Positions 11,511 through 34,645 of a stretch of 64,000 nt of DNA are shown in pieces (the first letter of the stretch is position 1; each line of letters opens with the position of its first letter). The notes beneath the pieces are model-generated. The model saw only the letters and a list, made by a program, of their open reading frames with translations, had not been told where the DNA came from and ran no database searches. The position numbers and the translations under genes are program-made. Origin of the DNA: Paralichthys olivaceus (taxonomy: Eukaryota > Chordata > Actinopteri > Pleuronectiformes > Paralichthyidae); NCBI RefSeq assembly GCF_024713975.1, contig NC_091096.1, forward strand, positions 22,841,458-22,905,457, given 5' to 3'.

Positions 11511-11924
11511 GCCTATTCTTTCAGTGTGTGCAGCAATGGTAGATGTTGGAAGGAGCGGTCAGCAAGCTTATCTCCTCCAGAAATATCAAAAAACAAAATA
11601 AACTAGAGTCCAACAAGAGGAAACTTTCGAGAAGAAGCAACTAAAGCAAAATCTCTGGTGATCAGACATCTATGCTTGTGCCATTTTGTGAGTAAAGATG
11701 GACAACATGTCTCCTCTTCCTCCCACTCAACAAAAAGGAAGACAAAATGTATCGGATACAGGTGCTGCCATCCCCGAGCCAAAGTCTACACACAGTGATT
11801 GTTGGTGGGGCTGCGTTATCGAGGCCCTAACACACACTAGAACAACCAAACCAATCCCAGCTGTCAATCATGATGTTTCATCCTTTTTTATAGCATCAAA
11901 TAACTAGTAAAAAACCCTCATATG

Positions 11925-12043
11925 CATGTAGGAGGCAGAGTGTACTATCTATACTGCAGCCAGCCACCAGGGGGTGATTCAGATAAATTAGCTTCATTGT
12001 TGGGAAGCTGTCACTGTGTCCATCTTTATATACAGTCTATGTT
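11925..12043. repeat. Dispersed fish repeat fragment
   Basis: Contains phrases that recur in many fish genomes: CTGCAGCCAGCCACCAGGGG at about 11957 and TTTATATACAGTCTATG ending near 12042. A fragment of its end, in the other orientation (CATAGACTGTATATAAAG), lies at about 34466, just upstream of rchy1. It has no coding capacity. Confidence 0.6.
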
Positions 12044-13224
<1,181 letters not shown>

Positions 13225-13622
13225 ATCCAAGAGTAAGTACATTCTGTCAAACACAGACATTCGGACACGCAGCATTGACCTTGGCTGTGATACTGTCCCT
13301 GCTCGTGTGTGTGTGTGCACTCAAGAAACATCAAACATCATCTACCATCACCCTCTCCCCTCCTCCCTCCTTTCTCTTTCTCTTTCTATTAGTTGCTCAG
13401 ATCTGCTCTCCAGCTCTTTGTCAGCCATGAAGCTGTCAGCAGTGCGTCCAGCGGGCCAAGAGTGAAGAGAAGAAGGATAACAAATCTGGAACATGACGCT
13501 CAGCGCCGTCAGAAAGCTCCTCTTCTTCTCTGACATTTGGATTTACACATCTCATTTTCCTGAGTGACAAAGTACATAAACACACGCTTCAAGTCGAGGA
13601 GCTTGGCAAGCTGCGCTCCTCC

Positions 13623-13624
<2 letters not shown>

Positions 13625-13653
<29 letters not shown>
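13625..13653. repeat. (CA)n microsatellite
   Basis: Pure CA tract of 29 bases. Confidence 0.93.
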
Positions 13654-13657
<4 letters not shown>

Positions 13658-14607
13658 CACATACATACAGCCCTCACTCTGGCTTTTAGGATGAATTTTG
13701 GGAAGGGGAGGGGGATATGACATCTAGTCTTTGATCCATGGAGCTCTCTCTTACTCTCCATGTGCTGGTGATGAGCGATGAGTCAAGTCAGATGGGGGGA
13801 TTTTTCTTTTCTTTTTCATTTGGAGCATTACAGACAGTGGTAATGGGGGTAGTTAGCCACAGGCTGCCTTTGTCCTACATAGGACTTCTGCAAGTCTCCC
13901 TCGAAACTGTGAACGCAGAGGAAGTGGCTCGGGCTGGGCGTCAGCCAACCGGTGTCCTTCGTCTGCGTCACGTCTCCTCCTGCGCTGATAGGTATGTGTC
14001 ACCTCATCATTCAACCTGAGCCTGACACACACTGACAGACACGCCAACACAAACGTTTGGGTGAGCACTTCAAACACACACAAATGCAGAAACAGTCTGC
14101 ACACACACATTATAACCAGATTTTCATCACACAACTATTCAGAGCTGTACGTGTGTGTGTTTATACTGGAAGCGCACATGAGAGCAAAGCTTCATTTTTA
14201 TTCACATGATGGATTATTCAGGTTGTTTTTAATGTGCTGCCTATAAATCAGTCACGACTGTCTGGTGAACACCCTGACAGCCACAAAAATCACCTGTAAG
14301 TCTATTTACACATGCCACTTATTTGACTTGCCGCTGAAGCTGTATACAAAGCACATAATAAATCTGTCAGAGTTATAAACAGGGTGGCAGAGATCTGAAC
14401 AGGCCTTGGCACAGCAAAGTTTGTGTCGTGTCAGAAAAGTTGGACTGGTTTAATGTTTAGCTCAAATGTCAGGGTCATGTTGACATTTGATATGAGGAAT
14501 GTGACTTTTCTTATTACTGCACAGACCTGTCAGTCAGTGAGACCGGCACTGACACCTGCCTCACTCTGCTTCAAAAGCTGCTGGGTCTGTTTCGTTTGTC
14601 TGGATTT

Positions 14608-14793
14608 AAAGGATCAGTTCACACAAATTACAAAGAATATATTTCATACTTCACTGGCATTTTGCCATTTAAATTGTTTTATTTTGGAAGCAATTACTGA
14701 CAGCATTAAAAAAACACGCTGTCAGAGTGTTTTAAAAATGTATCGAACTGTGAATAAACACCAATTTGAACATTTTGAGTGAACTGAACCTTT
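14608..14793. mobile_element. Short MITE
   Basis: The left end AAAGGATCAGTTCAC and the right end GTGAACTGAACCTTT are inverted copies with one mismatch around a 186-bp non-coding interior. The end sequence resembles that of the larger foldback element at 29.18-29.84 kb, so they may be related families. Confidence 0.75.
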
Positions 14794-16020
14794 GAATTGA
14801 GATGTTTAAAAGAGGGTTAGCTATATATAGTTAATATATAGCTGACCTATAGATGACCTTAGTGCAATGAATCCTGTCTTCAAATGAAGCCTCAGGAGGA
14901 TGCAGCCCCTAAATTGGTACATAGCTATGATGTCAGTGGGGCTGCGGGGACAAGCCCATACTGGGAATATTGGCTTGGTTCTGTTAAAACAGTAAATGGG
15001 AGTACAACTACATAATTTAACAACAAACACAGAATATTATATAGAGGAAGAACTTTTTTTCTTCAATATAATATTGCCATTATGAATATTAATATATCAT
15101 ACAGACTTTTCTCAGATGTTGGAGCGATGCAAGTCCCAAATGCTGCACACACAAACACACAAGTCTTAATGCTGAACCAATGCAGATGGGGAATTTCTTT
15201 TGCTTTTTATCTGATTAATGTTGCAGGAAATATTTGCCTTTTTTTTTTCACTATTTCTTGTCAGAGATGAAGCCGCTCGCATCTTCTTCATTAAACTGGA
15301 ACACATATCTTGTTTTTATGTTTTATTTTAGAACTGTGTCTTAGTTTATTTAAAGCTAGTAGCACTTGCTGCAGAAGTACATATTTAATATTTGTATTGG
15401 ATGGATTGTTTAACATTTATAAATGTCCTTGGGTGTGCTGAATAGATTGTGCTGGAATATTAAACAGGAACATACATTTTGTGAGAACTAAACCAGGGCA
15501 GAGTTGCTGCATTGAATATTTAACACAATAACTTTGAATCCAGCAAATACTCACAAAACCTATAATATCAAACAAATGGACAGAATTGTATTATTATTAT
15601 TATCATATGGAACACAACACCTGAATGCCGACCTGATGTCAATGTTTTCAGATCTAACTACCAAACAGGCTGTTTGTAGTGGATTGTTCTCTTGCCCTGT
15701 GTTAATGCTCCTGAGTGACTTCAGAATGATTCCTTGTCCTCAAACACTTCTACAGTATACTGTCACTTTGTATTGTTGGTGTGCTGGACGTTGGGTGCAG
15801 AGCTTTTTATAAACAGTAAATGCTGCAAAATGAATTTAGAAAACCTTTTGTTCATCCTACCTGGTTTATCTGCAATGAAGATCATTGGTACATTTTTTTC
15901 ATAGAATGAAACAGAATTTTCTTTACTACTGTTGGTTTACATGTGTGGTTTAGATATAAGTTTGAATCACTTACTGAACCGCTGTTGTTTTTTTCATATA
16001 TTACATATCAGCTATTTCAG
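14794..16020. other. Gene-free interval
   Basis: AT-rich sequence. A small palindrome (AGCTATATA..TATATAGCT) spans about 14819-14843. No exon or named repeat was seen. Confidence 0.45.
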
Positions 16021-16480
16021 AGGACTGTGAAGAAACAACCTCCAGACCCAAGTTCAGAACTTTTCAAAATAAAGCATTGCGGAACAAAAGGAACATTGTG
16101 CTTTTACTTTGAAGGCCCATTGCGGAAGAGGAAGGAATTCTCTGAATATTGTTGCCATGATAGAGATCAGCCCCCATGACACCAGTGATTGTCCACATCT
16201 CAGAAAAAAATCAAATTGATCTGATCTGATGATTGATCCACAGTTTGACCCAGTTGTCAACCGTGTCTGTAGTTTATCAGACGCCATAGAAGAATTCATG
16301 TTCATCTCGTTCCACCAACTGAAGGCCTCAACAGGACCAACAGGAGGCCCCACCCCACTGACTGCTACAGAGCACTGGTCTCCTTCAAATTTTACTAATA
16401 TTGAGCTTATTACATGTCCAAAGCACACAAAATTCAACACTGCATATTCTCTGCCAATTTACAACACACACGTGTGATGG
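16021..16480. repeat. Dispersed fish repeat copy
   Basis: Non-coding block with recurrent teleost repeat phrases (CTTTTACTTTGAAGGCCCAT at about 16101, CTGAATATTGTTGCCATGAT at about 16142, TTACATGTCCAAAGCACAC at about 16410). It is probably a degenerate non-autonomous element. The family is recalled from general knowledge, not by a search. Confidence 0.5.
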
Positions 16481-17214
16481 ACAGATGTTAGTTGGTAGAT
16501 ATACACACAGAAGCACAAAACGCTAAAGGGATGATGCACATGCTATTTCAGAGCCATGAGAGAAGCTTAAAAGTTGACAACGACCTGTTTAAAAAAGTAT
16601 GTTCATCCAGTTTCACTTTAGTGTTTTCACTGTAGCACAAGCTGTGTTTGCTGGAGTAGATACCAAACTCACACACAATGTTCACTGACTGTGTATGTGT
16701 GACAGAATGCCTTAATTATGGATTAATTGTGTCATTAGCAGGTTTCTGCTGTTGGCACCACATTGGGCCTGTCAAGGTTAATTACTGGAACATGTTTATT
16801 TGCTGTCAGCCACTGCTGCAAGCTGTCACTTGCATGGAAACACAGACAAACACACAGACGCTGTTCACTCAAACAATTCACAGGCACCTTGTGTCCTTCA
16901 AGCCCTCAACATTTTCCTCAGCGCCTTTGTTTTCTGCTTCAGCACTTGTACAGTACTCCGTCAGCAACCTGAAATACAAACACTCAGCGATCCTGCAGTT
17001 TTCCACTTTCCAAACAAACGCAAGTCACTGGAGGTGAAAACACGGGCAGTGCCGCTGCACATGGGCCCCAGGTCTTATGGGGCCCGATGGGCCCTATCTT
17101 AAGTCTCTAAAAACTGTGAAAAATATTCTGTTATTTTCATCTGTAATTGGTCCTGTCTGCTTCAAACATAGTGGACTAAAGCAGTTAATACATCGTTATA
17201 TAATGTATATACAT

Positions 17215-17590
17215 GTATAGTACCTCTGCTAAGGAGGTAATGTATTCATTGTTTGTGTTTCAGCAGGATAAGGCAAAAACTACAGAACTGAATGTCTTGA
17301 AACTCGGTGGAAGGGTACGGGCCAAGAAAAACCATTTAAACTTTTAGCATGGATCCAGGATTTCTTTTTTCACTTTTAGTTTATCATTTTTATTCTTCAA
17401 CATTGTGAGATAGGGTGCTATTTGTCATTTTCATCGTTCTTACAGGGAATAATCTAGGATCTTGATTAACAGAATCAAGTACATTTAGAAAACTGATATC
17501 TATGAGTGTATGAAATTTGGAGCAGATTTTGATTGAATTGAGGGGGATTGTTGGACCTTGGTGGAGGTATGTGCTCTACTGAGTGCCATT
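17215..17590 (+). repeat. Dispersed repeat, first copy of an opposed pair
   Basis: The copy starts with the phrase CCTCTGCTAAGGAGGTAATG, followed by a cagcaggata.ggcaaaaacta segment seen in a widespread fish repeat, and ends near TGGTGGAGGTATGTGCTCTA. A related, opposite-sense block occupies 17940-18290, and a third fragment lies at about 51.72-51.87 kb. Confidence 0.55.
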
Positions 17591-17939
17591 TTTGTGTTGA
17601 CGGGTCGATGATGTTTTGGCAGCTTTCAGGTGTTTCGAGATGCCAACTTGTTATAATTTCTTGGATGTGTGATTTGTTAAGCATTTACTTTTTAATGTGA
17701 TATATGTCACTTTTTATACTGATAGGTGCCAAGAGGAAAGAGAAATGACAACCGAGTATAATTCATAGTGCATTTGTGTGTGCACGTTCACCAGTTTCTG
17801 TGTTTTCTTCTCAGAAATCTAAATGGAAATGGGGGAAATGGGGGAAATGATGCTGGACATTAATAGCTTAAGTGTTGGAAATACCTGCCCTGATTTTGCA
17901 TTTTGAGAAAGATTAATTTACAGAGTTGAATCACATTCA

Positions 17940-18290
17940 GGAGACCACATACCTCCACCAAGGCCCAACAGACACCTTATAAACCAAATTTAAATTCACT
18001 AGATGCAGAATGAAATGGATCTGTACCAAATTGCACACACTCATAAATATCAGTCCCCGAAGCATTATTCTCTGAAATATCGGGGAAAATGTAGAAAAAC
18101 TCCATATCTCGCAATGTTAAAGTGCTGCCCTCTGATGTTGTTCAGCACGAACATTTCATGGGTTCTTCTTTGACTGCATTCTTCCAGCAAGTTTCATAGA
18201 AATCCTTCCAGTAGCATTTGTGCAATCTTGCTTACAGACAAACAAACGAGGGTGAAAACATTTCCTCCTTGGCAGAGACACGACAAGGAC
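17940..18290 (-). repeat. Dispersed repeat, second copy, opposite orientation
   Basis: It starts with ACATACCTCCACCAAGG and ends with TTTCCTCCTTGGCAGAG, the complement of the phrases that bound the copy at 17215-17590. Together the two could form a large imperfect foldback. Confidence 0.5.
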
Positions 18291-18767
18291 AACATCCACA
18301 ACAACTTTTCCAAAAATAAATTGAGTCTACAGTAAAATCTCTCTGCCTCACAGGAACAAAGACTGACTACTTGTCATTTCTGCATAAAGCATTCTGACCA
18401 CACAAAGCAGAAGTTGAAGAAGCTGAGAGGAGTGAAGAAGGACAGACTAAAAGAGAAAGCAAGTATGGCCACTTTGATTGATTTCAGCTGTAATCTGCTC
18501 ACTAACTCATCTCCTGACATCTCTCTCGCTCTCTGTCTCCGTCTCTAACAGACTCTCCAACCATTAAAGCCCGGCCGGGTCCTGGCTGAGCAGCTGCGAA
18601 AAGACAAACCATTTATCAGCCTGTCAGCTCTTGCTGCCTGTTATTCCAGCCAGTCAGACTGTACGGCTGTCTGAGACACAATAACTCTGACTGAGGAGAG
18701 CTGGCACACACACACACACACAAACACACACGCTTTCAGTACACACACATTCACACACATGCGTGAC

Positions 18768-18995
18768 TCTCTATAGTTGTGAGGACACTCACAATGTATT
18801 TCCTAGCTCCTTACCCTGACCTTAACCATCACAACTAATGCCTAAACCTGACCCTAACCTAATTCTAACCCTCACCCAAGTCTTAACCCTCAAAAAGCCA
18901 ATTTAGTTTGTGAGGACCAGCTAAAATGTCCTTACAACTTATATGTCCTCACAATGATGGTATTGAACCAAAATTGGCCCTCGTAACTATAGATA
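18768..18995. mobile_element. MITE-like element with CCCTAA-type interior
   Basis: It is bounded by CTATAGTTGTGAGGACA on the left and CTCGTAACTATAGATAC on the right, which are imperfect inverted copies. The interior has irregular CCTAACC/ACCCTAA runs around 18811-18890, resembling telomere repeats but interrupted, and repeated 'tgtcctcacaa' phrases. No coding capacity. Confidence 0.6.
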
Positions 18996-20245
18996 CACAT
19001 GCGCACACACACGTTTCCTCAGCACACACACATAAATCCAGGGTTTAATAAACAATAGGTCAATGGTAACAAAGGACACATGATTTAAACTGATAAGAAA
19101 ACAGATAATAAAAGTTCTACTTATGTTTGTGAATTGACAACCTCACACAAACACACTACTGTGTGCTCTCTCTCTTTCTCTCTTGCACACACGCACACAC
19201 CTAATGTGACAGACAGTCATTTAACATGGTGACAGGCTGACTGATGGCTTGGGTGACACTGTGCTAAATAACAGCAGAGTCAGCCACCTGCTCCACAACA
19301 CCAGGCAGGTCATATGGACTGAGAGCGCCATCTAGTGCACAAATGGACAACTACACTCTGAGATCTGATCTGTTGTGAGTCACAAAGATGGAGAAGTAAT
19401 TCTGGGAAGGACAGAAATAAATAACTGTTGATTGAAAGCAGAGGTCAAAGTTCATATTAAAAACTATCTTTAGGGTTTTATAGGCCATGTTCCTCTTGCA
19501 GGCCACAAGTGATGCTTTGCATATAGTCCTCATTGGTGATAATGATATTTCATACATCACTCCACTGTGACCCAGTGGACTACACTTCAAATAAGTTTAG
19601 TTCAGTCAGGAACACCTTCATCAAAATTACTTTAATAATAGTAATAAGATATATTTTTTGCAGTATCGCTCTGTTCCAAGACCTCACTGCAATTCCACAT
19701 TCATACTATACGTCGAATGGCTATAAGGTGGGGAGAGCACATCTACCTACCCTTCCATTAGCCTTCATGGACACTGAGGCAGGGACAACAGCAGCAGCTA
19801 AAAGACACCAGCACAGGACAGAGCAGCATCAATGACAACACATGACATCAGGTTAGATTGAGGTGCTGGAGTGGAGGTGGGCTGTGAAGTGGCTTTGTGG
19901 GAGCAGAAAGAGCAGGCAGCTAAAGGAGCTCAGATAGAGCGAGCAATATGACCTTTACAAATTGTAACTGAATTCACACTCTGCTCAATGGGTTTTTTGA
20001 AAGAGAATAAAAACCATCATGGAGATTGTGGTGATCCATTTCTCTGTGAAATGTATGTCCAACTACTCCAGAGTGAAGAGCTAGTGATAAACCTGCAGCT
20101 GACGCTTCTCCTGCACGAGTCTGAAGCTCCAGTTATAGTTGGACCATTTCTTAAACTAGAGCCAGAGCTGTGTTTATTATAGATCTATACAGAAGCCATG
20201 TCTGAGAACAGTGACAATGTAGAGATTCACTTGACTGCATCATTT
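18996..20245. other. Gene-free interval
   Basis: Short CA/CT runs at about 19.15-19.2 kb, otherwise unremarkable AT-rich sequence with no recognised exon. Confidence 0.45.
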
Positions 20246-20757
20246 ATAGGTCCCATATTTTACACCTTACAAGTATCCATAGGAAGATATATTTCTGGTT
20301 TCAAGTCTCACAAATCACCTCAGTTGAACTATATCACACTCACCCTTGTCACTTGTCGCTCTGGCAACAACAGGGCGCTTTGTGTCCGTCTCTGAGCCGG
20401 TTTGCTACAAGCTGTAGCCTGTATCATGGTGAAACTCACAGGGAAATTCAAATTTGGATTTACAACCAGTGCTGAAATGAACTGAACAGACTGTCAAATT
20501 CAAACCAAGATGCATGCTCTGGTAAAACAAAACTTGGAACATCTGCTTAGTGGTGTAGTGGTGCTTGGTGTTGCGTTGTTAAAGTTGAAACAACACATAA
20601 AGAGCGTTGGACGATGGGTCCAGGGATAACAGATTTGTTTACATCACAAAGCTACAGAAGTCCTGACAACCTATTTCAGGCACAGTTTTTAAAGATGGGA
20701 TGTGTGCATTTCCCTGTCAATTAAGCTTCTTGATTTTCTTTAGCATGGGGCCTTTAA
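20246..20757. mobile_element. MITE-like element
   Basis: The left end AGGTCCCATATTTTAC and the right end GCATGGGGCCTTTAAC are imperfect inverted copies bounding about 510 non-coding bases. The end phrases are widespread in teleost genomes. Confidence 0.55.
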
Positions 20758-21599
20758 CATTTTTACTATATACTTAAATTAATTATTTTCTAATTTAGTC
20801 TAGATTCTAAAGATCTGGCTGTATACAGTTTACTGAGTGGAATGCAGCCATCATGAAAATTATTCTGTACTGACTGCTGCTGTATCCCACTGTTTCAGAT
20901 TTTTGTGCATGTTTAGCTATATTAAAAAGGCCAAAATCCACAGCAGTTTGTTTCTCCCACAAAAACCACTGCACCTCTACACCAAGTTTAAATGTCACCA
21001 AGTCAGATCCCAATTTACATTTTTACAATAGAAAATCTTTACTGTCGAGAGATTACACAACTGTAAAAAAAAAACAAAAAACATGCTTACCACTGTTAAA
21101 TGTCCTTTTGTTTGCGACTACAGGCATAATTACAGCTGATCAGGGAGCCTCTGGGCAGGGGGCATGACATTTCCAACACACGCTTTAAGTGGATGACTAA
21201 TCACAAAAGAGTGGCCCTGCTGAGGAGTTTCACGGGAGGCGGGCCAAGAGCTAAAACGGAGGGCTACAGACAGACAGTGAAAATAGGCAACATGCCAGTG
21301 AATTGTCAGGCAAATGTGTTGCCTGACCAAAGAGTGGGTCTTAAATGTTGTGGGACCAAAAATATGAGTACCTCATTCACAAAATGTATACAGTATGTAG
21401 GCAAAGAGAGGTAGCTGGGCTTTAACCTGAGAGCAATGTTAATATTTTCAGTACTTTCATTATGATGGATTTAGAATTTCTGCAGACCTACACTACACAT
21501 AAAAAAATAATGTTCAGTTACACATTGGTACTGATTAAGGATTAATTGTGCAGCATAATCTTGTGGAATTTTTGCACTAAACTACAAACACTTTTCGAA

Positions 21600-22883
21600 T
21601 TCAATCTATTAATGTTTTCTAAGAAAACCATGAGGGAAAAAAGCAAAGTAACACATAGTGCAGTTTATGTGCATTAGCATTTTAATTGGACAAAGCAAGA
21701 AAACATTGATTACAGTAGCAGAGTCATCAGTTCTCAGGGCTAACACCTTTCTAAACAAAAGGGTCTGAAAATGTCTGTAGGCACTGCCTAATTAAAAAGA
21801 GGGTCTTGTCAGCTAAAAGAAACCAGCTCTATAAGGCAACAGTTACAATGGCCTCCCCATTTCTCTGGCAAAAAGAGCAAGTGTAAAGGTTGAATCCACT
21901 CAGATTTTTGATATAAAATACTGGCGTTTCAATAGATATTTAAAAAACATCAGAAATGTCAAACATGTTCACCTTTTAACATTTGAATTTAAGTGTGCAC
22001 TGAATGGCAATGCCGTGTTATCCCTGCATGGAAGAATCGTGTGTTGCACTGTGCCAGTGTCACATTTCATAGTGCCACTCTGCTACGTACAATGTTGGAG
22101 TTAACTGTTGAGTTATCAAAACAAAAGAGAAAAGCAAGCACCCACAGTTAACAGTAGCATTTTACTTACACTGTTTCAAATGAATGAAGGGGTGAATGGT
22201 TATTTACAAGTGGCAAAATGATTTGAGGCTGTCTGAAAGATATGGAGGAGAAATGGAATGCAAAAAGAAAACTCTTGGTAGTCAAATTTGTCCATGTACA
22301 AGAGAGGAAAAAACTGTGCAATATATATCTGCCCTTACAGAGAAACAGCAGTGGCAACAATCCCTGCACTTGATTTTAATCCAAGAGAAAACAAGAACAA
22401 ATTAAACTGATTTCCATTCCTCAAATGATAACTAAGGTTCATAACTTAGCACAACTCAGACTTAAACAGTTTCTTTAAAAAAAGGACAAACCTCTCTGTG
22501 GCTGTCTGAGAGGAAATGTGTGAAAATGGAAGCCATTTGTAAAACCCAGAAAGAAAAATCCCAAAATTTCTCCTTTACAGTTTTATACTCATTTACAGTT
22601 AACTTAAAAATGGTAAGAGCCCTGGTTCTTGGCCAGTCTCGCCTTCCACAAAGGGTGTAAAGACCTGTGTGGCTCAAATAGCTCCTCCCTGGCTCCCGTT
22701 ACTTCAACCCCCCAATGAAATCCCATTTACATCTCCTTCAGACGTCAACCTTCACATTAGGTTTCACATCCAAGTAAAAGTCCTAGTCCTGCCACAAATG
22801 GAGGCGGTGTTACACAGCCCCGTGGGGCACCGTACAGCCAATAAGAGGCTGTTGGTTGACAAATCTCCCACCCTGCCCACTTA
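21600..22883 (-). other. Probable tia1 3' untranslated region
   Basis: The sequence immediately downstream of the tia1 stop codon (minus strand) is AU-rich and free of recognised repeats. ATTAAA-type signals appear on the minus strand, for example TTTAAT on the plus strand at about 21681. The exact end was not determined. Confidence 0.35.
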
Positions 22884-32804
<9,921 letters not shown>

Positions 32805-32926
32805 CGAGGTTCGGTGGTCGAGTCCGGAGAGTCTTTAGTCCAATGACATACAAAGTGTTGGTGCTCGATCGACCGCGAACGTGAAGGCTGATGAACTATT
32901 AAATGGCAGATCGGCGGCGGCGGCTC

Positions 32927-32959
<33 letters not shown>

Positions 32960-33345
32960 TCATACACACACACACCGCAGACAGTCTGATGCAAACAATA
33001 GGAAGTTGAAGATGGCGGAGGAGCGGCGTCAGCAGCGTCAACCTGCGCGCTGAAATGAATCCGAAGCCAGGCGCTCCTTCTCCCACACACAGAGATGTGC
33101 TCGCATCTGTGCAGACTTACTGACCGCCATGTTCAACTACTTATATCATATTAGTCATATTTCCACCAGCCGATTTCTCCTCACAGCTTTATTGACCCGA
33201 GTACAAAAAACGTAAAGGGGGGGAAACCGCTGGACACCGCTGTGAGAGGCTTTGTTAGTCAGAGTAGAGGACAACATACGTGTTACACATATGATCATTT
33301 ACATCCTACATGATTATATACTGAGAGGACATGAAGCAAAATACG

Positions 33346-33416
33346 TGCGCCGCCCGGGAATCGAACCCGGGTCGCAAGAATGGGAATCTTGCATGATACC
33401 ACTACACCAGCGGCGC
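33346..33416 (-). tRNA. tRNA-Gly (anticodon CCC)
   Basis: On the minus strand the 71-nt sequence folds into a full cloverleaf. It has a seven-pair acceptor stem (GCGCCGC/GCGGCGC), an A-box-like TGGTGTAGTGG segment in the D arm, and anticodon stem CAAGA/TCTTG with loop TTCCCAT giving anticodon CCC. The T arm is GGGTTCGATTCCC, which is also the B box. It matches the vertebrate tRNA-Gly-CCC class. A run of four T residues on the minus strand (33338-33341) a few bases downstream is a good RNA polymerase III terminator. It lies about 540 bases upstream of the tia1 start, same strand. Confidence 0.97.
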
Positions 33417-33718
33417 TGTTAGAATCCTCTGGAATATGTCGCTCTATCAACCTAATCTCTTGATCTATCTATTGTACGAGCGATTAGCCGGTCAAATTTA
33501 CCTTTAGCCTCAGTATTCGACCTGTATCATTGACTGTAATCAAGTGTATTATAAACACTTGATGAGACTCAGGTACAAGTGAAGTTGTGTCCCTAACACC
33601 CGCTGGGAGTTGGTAACGTAAATTACTGCAGACGTTCGTCGTTTCCTGATTTCAAGTGCGTCCCTATTACAGAATGTATGGCAAATGCATGTAGTCTATG
33701 GAGGACGAGACATGACTT

Positions 33719-33830
33719 AAGTAGAAATAAATAAATGTAGAAATAAATAAATAAATGTCCACATTTATTTATTTCTGTATTTCTGTGTCATATGCAAATG
33801 AGTAAGGGCGGTCCTGACCTCAGTCTTGAG
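33719..33830. repeat. Hairpin-forming AT-rich repeat, probable MITE end
   Basis: AGAAATAAATAAATAAATGT (33739-33758) pairs with ACATTTATTTATTTCT (33761-33776) across a two-base loop. It is followed by CATATGCAAATGAGTAAGGG, a phrase frequent in fish repeats. Confidence 0.6.
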
Positions 33831-34149
33831 CATTGATGATTTTACAGCAGAGTAAATATTGCACATAATGCCTTTTTCAATTCTAAATAATGAACTTTGA
33901 GGCTGAATTTCTCCAAAATGATACAGTAAATATGCTTGATACTGAGTGAGTGAACAGTCAGGATGGTCCTGAAGACAATTTCTGACAGCTTTTGTCAGAA
34001 ATTATGGAATAAAGGGATTTTACAGTAGCATAAAAGATTGGCTCGCTCCATATCATGGACCACCTGCATTTGAAACACTTGAAATCAGGAAAAGACGAAC
34101 TTCTGCTCATTTGACCGCAGTCTTAAACTGGGCAGATGATCTGCAAACA

Positions 34150-34150
<1 letters not shown>

Positions 34151-34210
<60 letters not shown>

Positions 34211-34248
34211 GTCTATCTATCTATCTATCTGTCTGTCTGTCTGTCTGT
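34151..34248. repeat. (ATCT)n/(GTCT)n tetranucleotide microsatellite
   Basis: About 15 consecutive ATCT units, then a mixed run ending in GTCT units, about 98 bases in all. Confidence 0.97.
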
Positions 34249-34645
34249 TCATGTATTCAGTCATAATTAGTTACAAGTTAACTTGTTTGTCTAGTTTTAT
34301 TTAACTGTCTATCAATTTAATCTTATCGATGTATACAAGTTTATGATTTACGCGTAAAATGCACGGATACATTTAGTCTGAGGCTCGACATCAACGCTTG
34401 TTACAGCGACTCATCTGCACCACAGACTGTGGGATCTGAACCTATACACCGACTATGATCTGAACCATAGACTGTATATAAAGATTTGAACACGTATCCA
34501 CCAGGTCGTACTCTGTTGACTCGTCTGATCTCAAACGCAGGGGGGCAGTGTTGCTCAGTCTACTCTGTCAAAGGGACGACAAAGAAGAAAAGCGGCGCAG
34601 CCTCGCATCCGGCGCGAAGAAGAAGAAGCAGCACTCGGAGGGAGT

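Noticed and set aside
33014-33055. Tiny plus-strand frame starting ATGGCGGAGGAGCGG
   Set aside because: Only 13 codons. The start overlaps a YY1-type motif (AAGATGGCGG), which explains the ATGGCGG word better.
34151-34248. Regular short repeats as a CRISPR array
   Set aside because: They are contiguous ATCT/GTCT tetranucleotides without spacers, in an animal genome.
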